64,000 nucleotides of DNA from Eshraghiella sp045129695 (GTDB taxonomy: Bacteria > Bacillota > Clostridia > Lachnospirales > Lachnospiraceae). The translations under genes were made by a program, and so were the position numbers. A model generated the notes under the pieces. The model did not search any database. It saw only the letters and a list, made by a program, of their open reading frames with translations, and was not told where the DNA came from. The stretch spans positions 71,412-135,411 of the forward strand of contig JBGVJZ010000037.1 in assembly GCA_045129695.1 (NCBI GenBank). The letters run 5' to 3'. Within the stretch, counting starts at the first letter, position 1. The number at the start of each line of letters is the position of its first letter. Of this stretch, positions 18,037 to 24,594 are shown piece by piece.

Positions 18037-19923
18037 ATGGCAGCGGCACATCGTTCATTTGCTGAATATGTAAAAAAGAAATTTGATAATAATTTCTGGG
18101 CAGCTGCCGAAAGCTACCTGGAGGCAAACCTTGATTCTTTGGGTATCGAATTAAAGAGAATCCATCGTGCCGGAGAGACGGAGATTTCAGAGGTCAAGGT
18201 AGAACACGTGTGGGTTGAAGACAAACCGGGCATGGAGGTGCATTTCGATGTGGCCATTTCCATTTGGTTTGAAACCCATGAGGGAGATTACCATTACGAC
18301 GATTATGATGAAAATATCGTGTGGATGATGGCTCATTGCCGTGGTGATCTGGATAAGAACCTGGATGATTTTGAAATCCTGCGGGTATCAAAATACAACG
18401 GCAAAAGCCGTGTGAAAGACCCGATGGACGATTCTCTTGTGCCGATTATCCCATATGAAAAGTTGGATGATGTGGCAACAGCATTCTTGCAGGAATATTA
18501 TCCGGCGGCACTTCGCATTCCAATGCGTGGTCAAGACCCTGTATGGGTTGACCCGACAGAACTTGCAAAGAACATGGGGTTAACCGTCAAAAATCAGCGT
18601 ATCCGTGAAGATGGTTCTGTATTTGGACAGATTTATTTTGATGATACCGATACAGTAATGTACGATGCAAACGAGGATGCAGATGTTCCTACACACATCA
18701 AAGGAAAAACAATTGTTGTGGACCCGCAGATTTATCTGCTTCGAAATCTTGGTTCATTTAATAATACCATTGTCCACGAGTGTGTTCACTGGGCGAAGCA
18801 TCGTAAGGCATTCAAACTGGAACAGCTATTCAATACGGATGCTTCTTACATTAGTTGCGAGGTTGTTGGCGACGCAGATTCCCGCATATCCATAAAATCT
18901 ACAAAGTATATGGAAAAGCAGGCTAATCAGCTTGCACCGAGAATCCAGATGCCGAAGGAACCTTTTACAATAAAGGCTAAAGAATACATAGCCTATTTCA
19001 TGAGACAGACCGATGCAAGGCATACGGTTGATGTCATGGAAATGGTAATCGGGGCATTGGAGCGGGATTATGGTGTTTCAAGACAAGCCGTAAAAATCCG
19101 ATTGGTAGAGCTTGGCTTTGAAGAAGCCATCGGCACATTTAACTATGTTGATGGACACTATGTAAAGCCACATGGTTTCCGCAAAGGTGCTATCAAAGTT
19201 AATCAGACATTTACTTTGAGCGCCCAAGACGCTGCAGTTCAGCGTTTTATGAATTTGGAACTCCGTGAAAAGACCGCAAACGGCGATTATCTTTTCGTGG
19301 ATAACCATTTTGTTTATAACGCTCCCCTATATGTCGGTTATAACGAAGATGGTAAACTTGAACTGACTGATTATGCCCGAGCGCATATGGATGAATGCTG
19401 TCTTGCTTTTGATATGGAAATCACAAGCAAGGTAGAATCCACATACCATACTGCCTGTTTCCTTAATCGTGAGCCGAGCGATATAACCTTTGATATTACA
19501 TATCACAACGGATATCAAAACGCGCCGCAATCGCGCCAGGTAGAGATGAGGAAAAAGCAACAGGCTGAATGGTTGGAAATTCGCAGGCAGATGACGGATG
19601 ACCCTGAACAGTGTATGGATTTATTGCTTGATTGGCGTGGAATGAAGTACACGGACCTTGGTGATGCGATTGACCGTGACCCTAAAACAATCAGCCGAAC
19701 AGTGAAAGGAACAACAAATCCATCTGTTGAAACAGCGGTTCTTATTTGCTTTGGCATGAACCTTCCTCCTGTTATCAGTGAAAAGCTGTTGGATGTTTTG
19801 AATTGCAAGTTAAAGCCTATGAATCCAGATCATCAGTGGATTAGCGAGGCTTTGCACGTGAAGTATCCGGAGCCATTGTGGGCAGTCAGAGAGTATTTGG
19901 AACAGTACGGTGTAAATATTTAA
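18037..19923 (+). CDS. ImmA/IrrE-type metallopeptidase fused to a C-terminal HTH
   Basis: 629 aa from the ATG 7 bp after AGGAGG. The peptidase core has H247-E-C-V-H251 in TIVHECVHWAKHRK, the zincin motif of ImmA/IrrE proteases, which cleave phage repressors or the DdrO regulator when activated. Residues about 525-570 form an XRE-like HTH (MKYTDLGDAIDRDPKTISRTVKG). The N-terminal 200 residues match nothing I recognise. The usual ImmA is ~150-250 aa, so this is a much larger version. No free CI-type repressor gene is seen in the prophage, so it could be a repressor-cutting partner, a self-contained regulator or a defence protease. Confidence 0.8.
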   Translation: MAAAHRSFAEYVKKKFDNNFWAAAESYLEANLDSLGIELKRIHRAGETEISEVKVEHVWVEDKPGMEVHFDVAISIWFETHEGDYHYDDYDENIVWMMAHCRGDLDKNLDDFEILRVSKYNGKSRVKDPMDDSLVPIIPYEKLDDVATAFLQEYYPAALRIPMRGQDPVWVDPTELAKNMGLTVKNQRIREDGSVFGQIYFDDTDTVMYDANEDADVPTHIKGKTIVVDPQIYLLRNLGSFNNTIVHECVHWAKHRKAFKLEQLFNTDASYISCEVVGDADSRISIKSTKYMEKQANQLAPRIQMPKEPFTIKAKEYIAYFMRQTDARHTVDVMEMVIGALERDYGVSRQAVKIRLVELGFEEAIGTFNYVDGHYVKPHGFRKGAIKVNQTFTLSAQDAAVQRFMNLELREKTANGDYLFVDNHFVYNAPLYVGYNEDGKLELTDYARAHMDECCLAFDMEITSKVESTYHTACFLNREPSDITFDITYHNGYQNAPQSRQVEMRKKQQAEWLEIRRQMTDDPEQCMDLLLDWRGMKYTDLGDAIDRDPKTISRTVKGTTNPSVETAVLICFGMNLPPVISEKLLDVLNCKLKPMNPDHQWISEALHVKYPEPLWAVREYLEQYGVNI

Positions 19924-19943
19924 AAATTTTTTTCATAAAAAAA

Positions 19944-19960
19944 CGGACATGGCGTGTCCG
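19944..19960. repeat. Palindrome CGGACA-N5-TGTCCG, copy 1
   Basis: A perfect 6-bp inverted repeat with the 5-nt centre TGGCG, lying between the IrrE-type gene and the ribosome site of the 342-aa gene. The core GGACA-YGGCG-TGTCC recurs at 21128-21142 on the far side of that gene. Candidate operator for the HTH domain encoded upstream. Confidence 0.6.
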
Positions 19961-19976
19961 GTGAAATGGGGGTGAC

Positions 19977-21005
19977 ATGATGGGATTAACCATGCTTGAG
20001 ATGATAGATAACAGGTTGGCGCACTTTTTTCCGCAGCCGGAATTATACGATGTTTCTCCGTTTAGCATTGAGAATCTGCGTGATTGTATCATCATGTTCA
20101 TTCTTAAAGATGCGTACTATTTGACTGAGCCGAAACAATCGTTAAGAGAAAATCGAGGAACGGATGCTGACGATGTAAGAATGCGTGACAGCAGAAATAT
20201 TGCATATACTCAGCATTATCGAGACCTTCAGTATAATCATGTAAAAAATGACTTAGGTATTGAAATACCGGAGTTGCTTTCTGCGGATGTTGAAACCATG
20301 CGTGGAAAACTGCAGGGGCATAATATTACCCCGATGCAGTATTTTGAATTAAATACGCTTGCAGACCATCCACTGCTTAAAGCTATCGTAAATAAGCGAA
20401 TCTGTGACGTAAAGAAAATATCCAATGCAACCTTCCTTGAATATATGCAGGATTATGATAAATTGGTAAGCCTGCTTCTTAAAAAACTGGATGGCTCGGA
20501 TGAGGATGTTATTTTCGGTACAATCGCCTTGTTTACATTAGAATGGAAATATAATGTAGAACTGTTTTATTCCTGTGCAGTCAATGCGGAAGAAGTAGGG
20601 GTTCAGGATGTTCCGGTGCATCGCCTGGCGGGATTATGCGCCGAACTTTCAATGCCGTTAGCACCGGATTTTACACAGATGCTTCATACAGAAAGTCGAT
20701 TTGTCCTACACAGGCTGAAACTGGTACCAACCGTATATACCGCATCGGAATCAGATTGGGATGAAGTAAAAGATAAAATATGCCATTATCAGACGGCCAG
20801 ATATTATATTGAGAAAGAGATTGTACGCAAATGGGATATGGCAGGTTTCTTTGCCCGATACACCACAAGAGAACAGTGGGCAAAATTCTTCCGGGAACAC
20901 TATGATTTAAGCCAAATCTACGTTCCGAAGGAATGGAATAATAAACGCATTCGCTATATGAGAAGTATTTATAGTGCGATGATTAAGAACCAACCTACAC
21001 CATAA
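19977..21005 (+). CDS. Unrecognised 342-aa protein of the restriction/IrrE island
   Basis: I do not recognise this protein. It is soluble, with no signal peptide or membrane segment, and rich in charged and aromatic residues, with a mixed helical look (for example TQHYRDLQYNHVKNDLGIEIPELL and WDMAGFFARYTTREQWAKFFREHYDLSQIYVPKEW). No nuclease, ATPase or HTH motif is visible. A GGGGGTG site precedes ATGATG. It follows the IrrE-type gene by 53 bp and is enclosed by two copies of the GGACA-N5-TGTCC palindrome, so it is probably controlled with, or by, that protein. A strong terminator ends it. Confidence 0.65.
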   Translation: MMGLTMLEMIDNRLAHFFPQPELYDVSPFSIENLRDCIIMFILKDAYYLTEPKQSLRENRGTDADDVRMRDSRNIAYTQHYRDLQYNHVKNDLGIEIPELLSADVETMRGKLQGHNITPMQYFELNTLADHPLLKAIVNKRICDVKKISNATFLEYMQDYDKLVSLLLKKLDGSDEDVIFGTIALFTLEWKYNVELFYSCAVNAEEVGVQDVPVHRLAGLCAELSMPLAPDFTQMLHTESRFVLHRLKLVPTVYTASESDWDEVKDKICHYQTARYYIEKEIVRKWDMAGFFARYTTREQWAKFFREHYDLSQIYVPKEWNNKRIRYMRSIYSAMIKNQPTP

Positions 21006-21060
21006 TCCCGTTTTTCCGATTTTTCGTTCTTAAAAGCCTTCATAAAATTTAGATAAAATT

Positions 21061-21106
21061 AAGCCAGAACATGAGAGTAAATACTCTTCGTGTTCTGGCT
21101 TTTTTG
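21061..21106 (+). terminator. Rho-independent terminator ending the accessory island
   Basis: An 11-bp perfect stem AAGCCAGAACA / TGTTCTGGCTT with an inner GAGAGT-aaat-ACTCT helix, then TTTTT. It separates the left-arm island from the phage early region. Confidence 0.9.
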
Positions 21107-21126
21107 CGTTTTACGGCAATTTTTAG

Positions 21127-21142
21127 CGGACACGGCGTGTCC
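21127..21142. repeat. Palindrome GGACA-N5-TGTCC, copy 2
   Basis: CGGACACGGCGTGTCC, sharing GGACA-YGGCG-TGTCC with 19945-19959. It lies about 30 bp upstream of AT-rich TAAACTATAAAT, a possible -10 region lacking a matching -35 box, so it may be an operator of the early phage promoter. Confidence 0.55.
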
Positions 21143-21189
21143 ATCGCAGAAAAAAATTCCAGTGTAAACTATAAATAAAAACGCCTGAC

Positions 21190-21410
21190 ATTGAGACGGG
21201 TACACAGAAATGCGTATCCATCTGAGTGCCAGACACTCAAATAAAAAATATTCCAATGCCCGAAGTGGTCGACCTTAAGGCGGCGGGATACATCAAGAGT
21301 CAAATTCACGGTATAGCCGTGGACTGACCAAAGATGTACCCACCGTACTTTGCCATGCCCATTTTCGGTATCAGAGTCGGTGTGTAGCATCACATCGGCT
21401 CTTTTTGTGT
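21190..21410 (+). ncRNA. Candidate structured leader RNA ending in an intrinsic terminator
   Basis: There is no convincing gene between 21006 and 21456. This part can fold into nested stems: a GGGTAC/GTATCC helix near 21198-21218; a 9-bp helix GGG(A)TACATC (21285-21294) with GATGTACCC (21333-21341) that encloses AGTC/GACT and the hairpin CACGG-TATAG-CCGTG; and finally an 11-bp hairpin GAGTCGGTGTG / CACATCGGCTC (21374-21401) followed by TTTTT. The last is a textbook terminator or attenuator, 50 bp before the first early gene. After it, CCTGCC (21412-21417) can pair with GGCAGG (21443-21448) and mask that gene's ribosome site. Identity to a known RNA family is not established. Confidence 0.55.
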
Positions 21411-21456
21411 TCCTGCCGCCACCCAGTCGGGCGGAAAAGAAAGGCAGGGACTTTAA

Positions 21457-21945
21457 ATGAGAAAGTTCAAAACAGCGGAAGACAACCGTACAAATTACAT
21501 CTATTACTTCAACGATGGTACAAGCTACACCATCACTCCCGGCGAAAACGGAGAGAACGCAACCATTATCTCACAGCTTCACGGCATGGACGATGAAGAA
21601 CTGGATGCACAGCGTAGAGAGGCATATCACTGTCCGGTTCACTTGGACGGCTACCACGATGGGGACGGCGACGATGCGGATGACCGCAACCCATACCTTG
21701 AGGACGATACCTACAATCCTCTGCAGCAGATTCTCACTTCTATCGCAAACGAGGAGCGTTCCGTTCGTATGGAAAAGCTGAAGGTGGCTCTTTCGGAACT
21801 GACGGACAAGCAGAAGGATACCGTTATCAAGAAGTTCTATCGTGGCATGACCAACGTGCAGATTGCAGCAGAAGAAGGTGTTTCAGAGGCAGCCATCCGT
21901 AACAGGCTCACGAAGATTTACGCAACGCTGAAAAAGAAAATTTAA
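21457..21945 (+). CDS. Sigma-70-like phage transcriptional regulator
   Basis: A 162-aa protein. The last ~70 residues resemble sigma-70 region 4: ERSVRMEKLKVALSELTDKQKDTVIKKFYRGMTNVQIAAEEGVSEAAIRNRLTKIY, a helix-turn-helix for the -35 element. The N-terminus (residues 1-90) is acidic, with a DGYHDGDGDDADD run, and lacks sigma region 2, so it is not a complete sigma factor. It is the first gene of the early region, behind the structured leader, and fits a positive regulator of phage transcription. Its start overlaps the stop of a 17-codon mini-ORF as ATGA. Confidence 0.75.
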   Translation: MRKFKTAEDNRTNYIYYFNDGTSYTITPGENGENATIISQLHGMDDEELDAQRREAYHCPVHLDGYHDGDGDDADDRNPYLEDDTYNPLQQILTSIANEERSVRMEKLKVALSELTDKQKDTVIKKFYRGMTNVQIAAEEGVSEAAIRNRLTKIYATLKKKI

Positions 21946-21960
21946 AAAAGTTTGATTTGA

Positions 21961-21999
21961 GGGGGTTCGATTCCCCCTCATTTTTCGCTTATGGACAGA
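21961..21999 (+). repeat. 39-nt recurring motif, copy A
   Basis: GGGGGTTCGATTC-N7-TTTTTCGCTTATGGACAGA. Two more copies (26589-26627, 58587-58625) keep the same spacing and 30 or so identical positions. In this copy N7 completes a GAGGGGG/CCCCCTC stem round a TTCGATT loop. The 3' end opens a second hairpin, GAGGGG/CTCCTC (21998-22018). Lies 15 bp after the sigma-like gene and upstream of the next start. Confidence 0.75.
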
Positions 22000-22036
22000 G
22001 GGGTGAAAAAAACTCCTCGGAAAGGAGCCAAGTGCA

Positions 22037-22255
22037 ATGGTAAAACACAAAATCTCTATTAACATTGCAAAACCCGGCGGCACACCTTCTCCGGTAGTCC
22101 GAAGCGGAACGATGCAGATTCGCAAGAGAATACTTGATTTTCTCTTTGGTCAGCAGGTAAACGTCCTTGTTCTGTCCCCCGGCGACTCGGTGCAGACTGT
22201 CGAGATTCACGAACTGAAAGGAGGCGAAAACCATGACAAACGCAAACAAGTTTAA
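22037..22255 (+). CDS. Small phage protein, unknown function
   Basis: A 72-aa basic protein I do not recognise (KHKISINIAKPGGTPSPVVRSGTMQIRKRILDFLFG, then VLVLSPGDSVQTVEIHEL). AAAGGAG lies 8 bp before the ATG. Its 3' end overlaps the next gene by 23 bp, so it belongs to the early operon. It is the first gene downstream of motif copy A, which may control it. Confidence 0.65.
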   Translation: MVKHKISINIAKPGGTPSPVVRSGTMQIRKRILDFLFGQQVNVLVLSPGDSVQTVEIHELKGGENHDKRKQV

Positions 22256-22586
22256 CCTGCTCCTTGATGTGGTGAAGCTGATGCACTCGTTGGCAGACGG
22301 ACTGGAGGCTGTGGCTTATGCATTCGCAGACAGCCAGGAAATCTTCGTTGAAGCCAAGGAAGTGTCGAAGCCTGTCGAAACAGGACAACCCACAAAACAG
22401 ATAGCAGCAGAAAAAACACCTTCATTGGCAGATGTCCGTGCCGTGCTTGCGGTAAAAACGCAGAACGGAATGACAACCGAGGTCAAGGGTCTGATTACCA
22501 AGTACGGTGGCACCAAGTTGTCAGATGTGGATCCGAAGCATTACGCAGACCTTATTAAGGATGCGGAGGTGCTTGGCAATGGGTAA
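22233..22586 (+). CDS. Early phage protein, unknown (replication/recombination cluster)
   Basis: A 117-aa protein with an N-terminal amphipathic helix, a variable Pro/Gln/Lys linker (residues 50-65) and a compact C-terminal domain (SLADVRAVLAVKTQNGMTTEVKGLITKYGGTKLSDVDPKHYADLIKDAEVL). Proteins of this layout are often found just before DUF2800/DUF2815 genes in Clostridia phages, which suggests a role with the recombination pair. An 8-bp overlap couples it to the DUF2800 gene. The molecular function is unknown. Confidence 0.65.
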   Translation: MTNANKFNLLLDVVKLMHSLADGLEAVAYAFADSQEIFVEAKEVSKPVETGQPTKQIAAEKTPSLADVRAVLAVKTQNGMTTEVKGLITKYGGTKLSDVDPKHYADLIKDAEVLGNG

Positions 22587-23715
22587 TCACGCACTTCTTT
22601 CTCCTTCCAGTTCCCACAGGTGGTTATCGTGTACACCGAGTGCAGTCCTGGAAACGGAGTTTGAAAACAAGAGCAGTAACGCTGCCGAAGAAGGTACCGC
22701 CTTTCATGCACTGTGCGAACACAAGCTGAAGAAGGCGCTCCGCAGACGCAGTAAAAGACCCGTTTCCGCATTTAACACCGATGAGATGGAAGAACACTCT
22801 GACGGCTATGTGGAGTTTGTGTTGGAGCAACTTGAAAAAGCAAAGCAGACCTGCCCTGATCCACTGGTGCTGATTGAGCAGAAGGTTGACCTATCGGATT
22901 TTGTACCGGGGTCGTATGGAACGGCAGACTGTCTTATGGTTTCAGACGATACCCTGCACATTATTGATGCGAAGTACGGACTCGGAGTCCTTGTGGATGC
23001 GGAACGAAATACGCAGCTCATGTGTTACGGCATCGCAGCCCTTGGTGTCTATGAAAGCCTGTATGACATCAAAGAAGTTTCCCTCTCAATATTCCAGCCA
23101 AGACGTGAGAATGTTCAAACGTGGACGGTATCCGTGGAGGATTTGAAGGATTGGGCGGAAAACGAACTGAAACCCAAGGCACAAATGGCTGCCAAGGGCG
23201 AAGGCGAATATTGTCCCGGAGAGTGGTGTCAGTTCTGCCGTGCAGCGGTCAAGTGCCGTGCAAGGGCAGCAGAAAAACTCCGTATTGCAGAGGAAGAATT
23301 CAAACTACCACCTTTACTTACTGATGAAGAGATTGAATCCATTCTTCCGATGTTGCCAGATATCACCAAGTGGGCAAACGAAATCAGTGCTTATGCCCTG
23401 GAGGCGGCACTAAACCACGGTAAGCAGTGGAGCGGGTTCAAGGTTGTGGAAGGTCGTTCTAACCGTAAGTTTTCCGATGAGGATGCGGTGGCGGCGGCAG
23501 CCAAGGAACACGGTTACACAGATATTTACCGTCAGAGTCTTATCACGCTGACCGAAATGCAGAAGCTGATGGGCAAAAAGCAGTTCGAGGAAATCCTGGG
23601 CGGCCTCGTAATCAAACCACCCGGAAAGCCTACCCTCGTTCCCCTTTCGGATAAGAGGCAGGCAATGAATGTTTCAGACGCAAAAAACGAATTCAATGAA
23701 ATTATGGAGGATTAA
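22579..23715 (+). CDS. DUF2800 protein, Cas4/RecB-like PD-(D/E)XK exonuclease
   Basis: 378 aa from the ATG at 22579, which overlaps the previous gene and has GGAGGTG upstream. The nuclease core shows a His in FHALCEH, the Asp in GTADCLMV, and D-x-K in HIIDAKYG. A Cys-rich patch near residue 220 (CPGEWCQFCRAAVKC) resembles the iron-sulfur cluster of Cas4/AddB nucleases. It is probably the exonuclease of a phage recombination pair, cutting DNA ends for the ssDNA-binding protein made next. Confidence 0.85.
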   Translation: MGNHALLSPSSSHRWLSCTPSAVLETEFENKSSNAAEEGTAFHALCEHKLKKALRRRSKRPVSAFNTDEMEEHSDGYVEFVLEQLEKAKQTCPDPLVLIEQKVDLSDFVPGSYGTADCLMVSDDTLHIIDAKYGLGVLVDAERNTQLMCYGIAALGVYESLYDIKEVSLSIFQPRRENVQTWTVSVEDLKDWAENELKPKAQMAAKGEGEYCPGEWCQFCRAAVKCRARAAEKLRIAEEEFKLPPLLTDEEIESILPMLPDITKWANEISAYALEAALNHGKQWSGFKVVEGRSNRKFSDEDAVAAAAKEHGYTDIYRQSLITLTEMQKLMGKKQFEEILGGLVIKPPGKPTLVPLSDKRQAMNVSDAKNEFNEIMED

Positions 23716-23719
23716 TATT

Positions 23720-24268
23720 ATGGCAAACGTAAACAGAACTAAGGTTATCACTGGCAAGAACACTCGTCTTTCTTACTTCCACGGATGGGAGCCTGTCAGC
23801 ATCAATGGCGGTGCTGAAAAATATTCCGTATCTGTGCTGATTCCGAAGGACGATACCGAAACCATCAACGCTATCAACGCTGCGGTGGATGCTGCGATTG
23901 AGGAGGGCATCGCCAAGTTCGGCGGCAAGAAGCCTAACAAGGGTGCTATCAAGTTGCCTCTTCGTGATGGCGATGTTGAGCGTGACGATGACGCCTATAA
24001 GGGTCATTACTTCGTGAACGCCAACAGCACCACTGCACCTCAGATTGTGGACAAGGCTGTGAAGCCTATCCTTGACCGTGACGAGGTCTACTCCGGCTGT
24101 TATGCGAGAGTGTCCTTGAACTTCTATGCATTTAACTCCAACGGCAATCGCGGTGTTGCCTGTGGTCTTGGCAACATCCAGAAAATCCGTGACGGTGAGT
24201 ATCTCGGCGGCCGTACTTCCGCAACCGATGACTTCTCCACTGTTGAGGATGACGATTTCCTGGCTTAA
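23720..24268 (+). CDS. DUF2815 ssDNA-binding / annealing protein
   Basis: 182 aa from the ATG at 23720, with GGAGG 11 bp upstream. Residues such as NTRLSYFHGWEPVSINGGAEKYSVSVLIPKDD and the C-terminal YAFNSNGNRGVACGLGNIQKIRDGEYLGG match the DUF2815 family, related to T7 gp2.5-type single-strand binding proteins. The acidic C-terminal tail (STVEDDDFLA) is typical of SSBs and would recruit replication partners. It follows the DUF2800 nuclease by 4 bp and precedes the polymerase, consistent with replication and recombination. Confidence 0.87.
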   Translation: MANVNRTKVITGKNTRLSYFHGWEPVSINGGAEKYSVSVLIPKDDTETINAINAAVDAAIEEGIAKFGGKKPNKGAIKLPLRDGDVERDDDAYKGHYFVNANSTTAPQIVDKAVKPILDRDEVYSGCYARVSLNFYAFNSNGNRGVACGLGNIQKIRDGEYLGGRTSATDDFSTVEDDDFLA

Positions 24269-24344
24269 GTGTAACCCCTGGAAGGCGGTGTGAAATACCA
24301 CCGTCTGCCTCAAACGAAAATTACGAAATACGAGGTAAAACGAT

Positions 24345-24536
24345 ATGAACGAATTATACGAATTTATGAAACAGGTCGATGTGATTGTGCTTTTCTGCCT
24401 GATCTACGGTCTTGCCATCAACGGCATCGTGTGGACGGTATGTGAGGTTATCCGCTTTATCGTTAAGAAGGTCAAAGCCTTCCGTGAAAAGCGTAAGCAG
24501 AAAAAGGCTGCACAGAATGAAGATGTGACCGAGTAA
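24345..24536 (+). CDS. Small single-span membrane protein
   Basis: A 63-aa protein with one hydrophobic segment (about residues 12-36, VIVLFCLIYGLAINGIVWTV) and a strongly basic C-terminus (KKVKAFREKRKQKK). A GAGG-like site lies upstream. No family recognised. The place between the SSB and polymerase genes suggests early expression; it could act at the host membrane. Confidence 0.65.
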   Translation: MNELYEFMKQVDVIVLFCLIYGLAINGIVWTVCEVIRFIVKKVKAFREKRKQKKAAQNEDVTE

Positions 24537-24594
24537 ACATGACGGGCGGCGGAGGATATTCTTCTGCCGCCTTTGTCATAGAAAGGAATGTGCT

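Noticed and set aside
21210..21278. 22-codon ORF (MRIHLSARHS...) in the early leader
   Set aside because: No ribosome site, and it falls in the region with conserved-looking stems; could be a leader peptide but cannot be supported.
21961..21979. tRNA-like T-arm GGGGG-TTCGATT-CCCCC
   Set aside because: No acceptor, D-arm or anticodon arm can be drawn around it, and the other two copies lack the stem, so it is not a tRNA gene.
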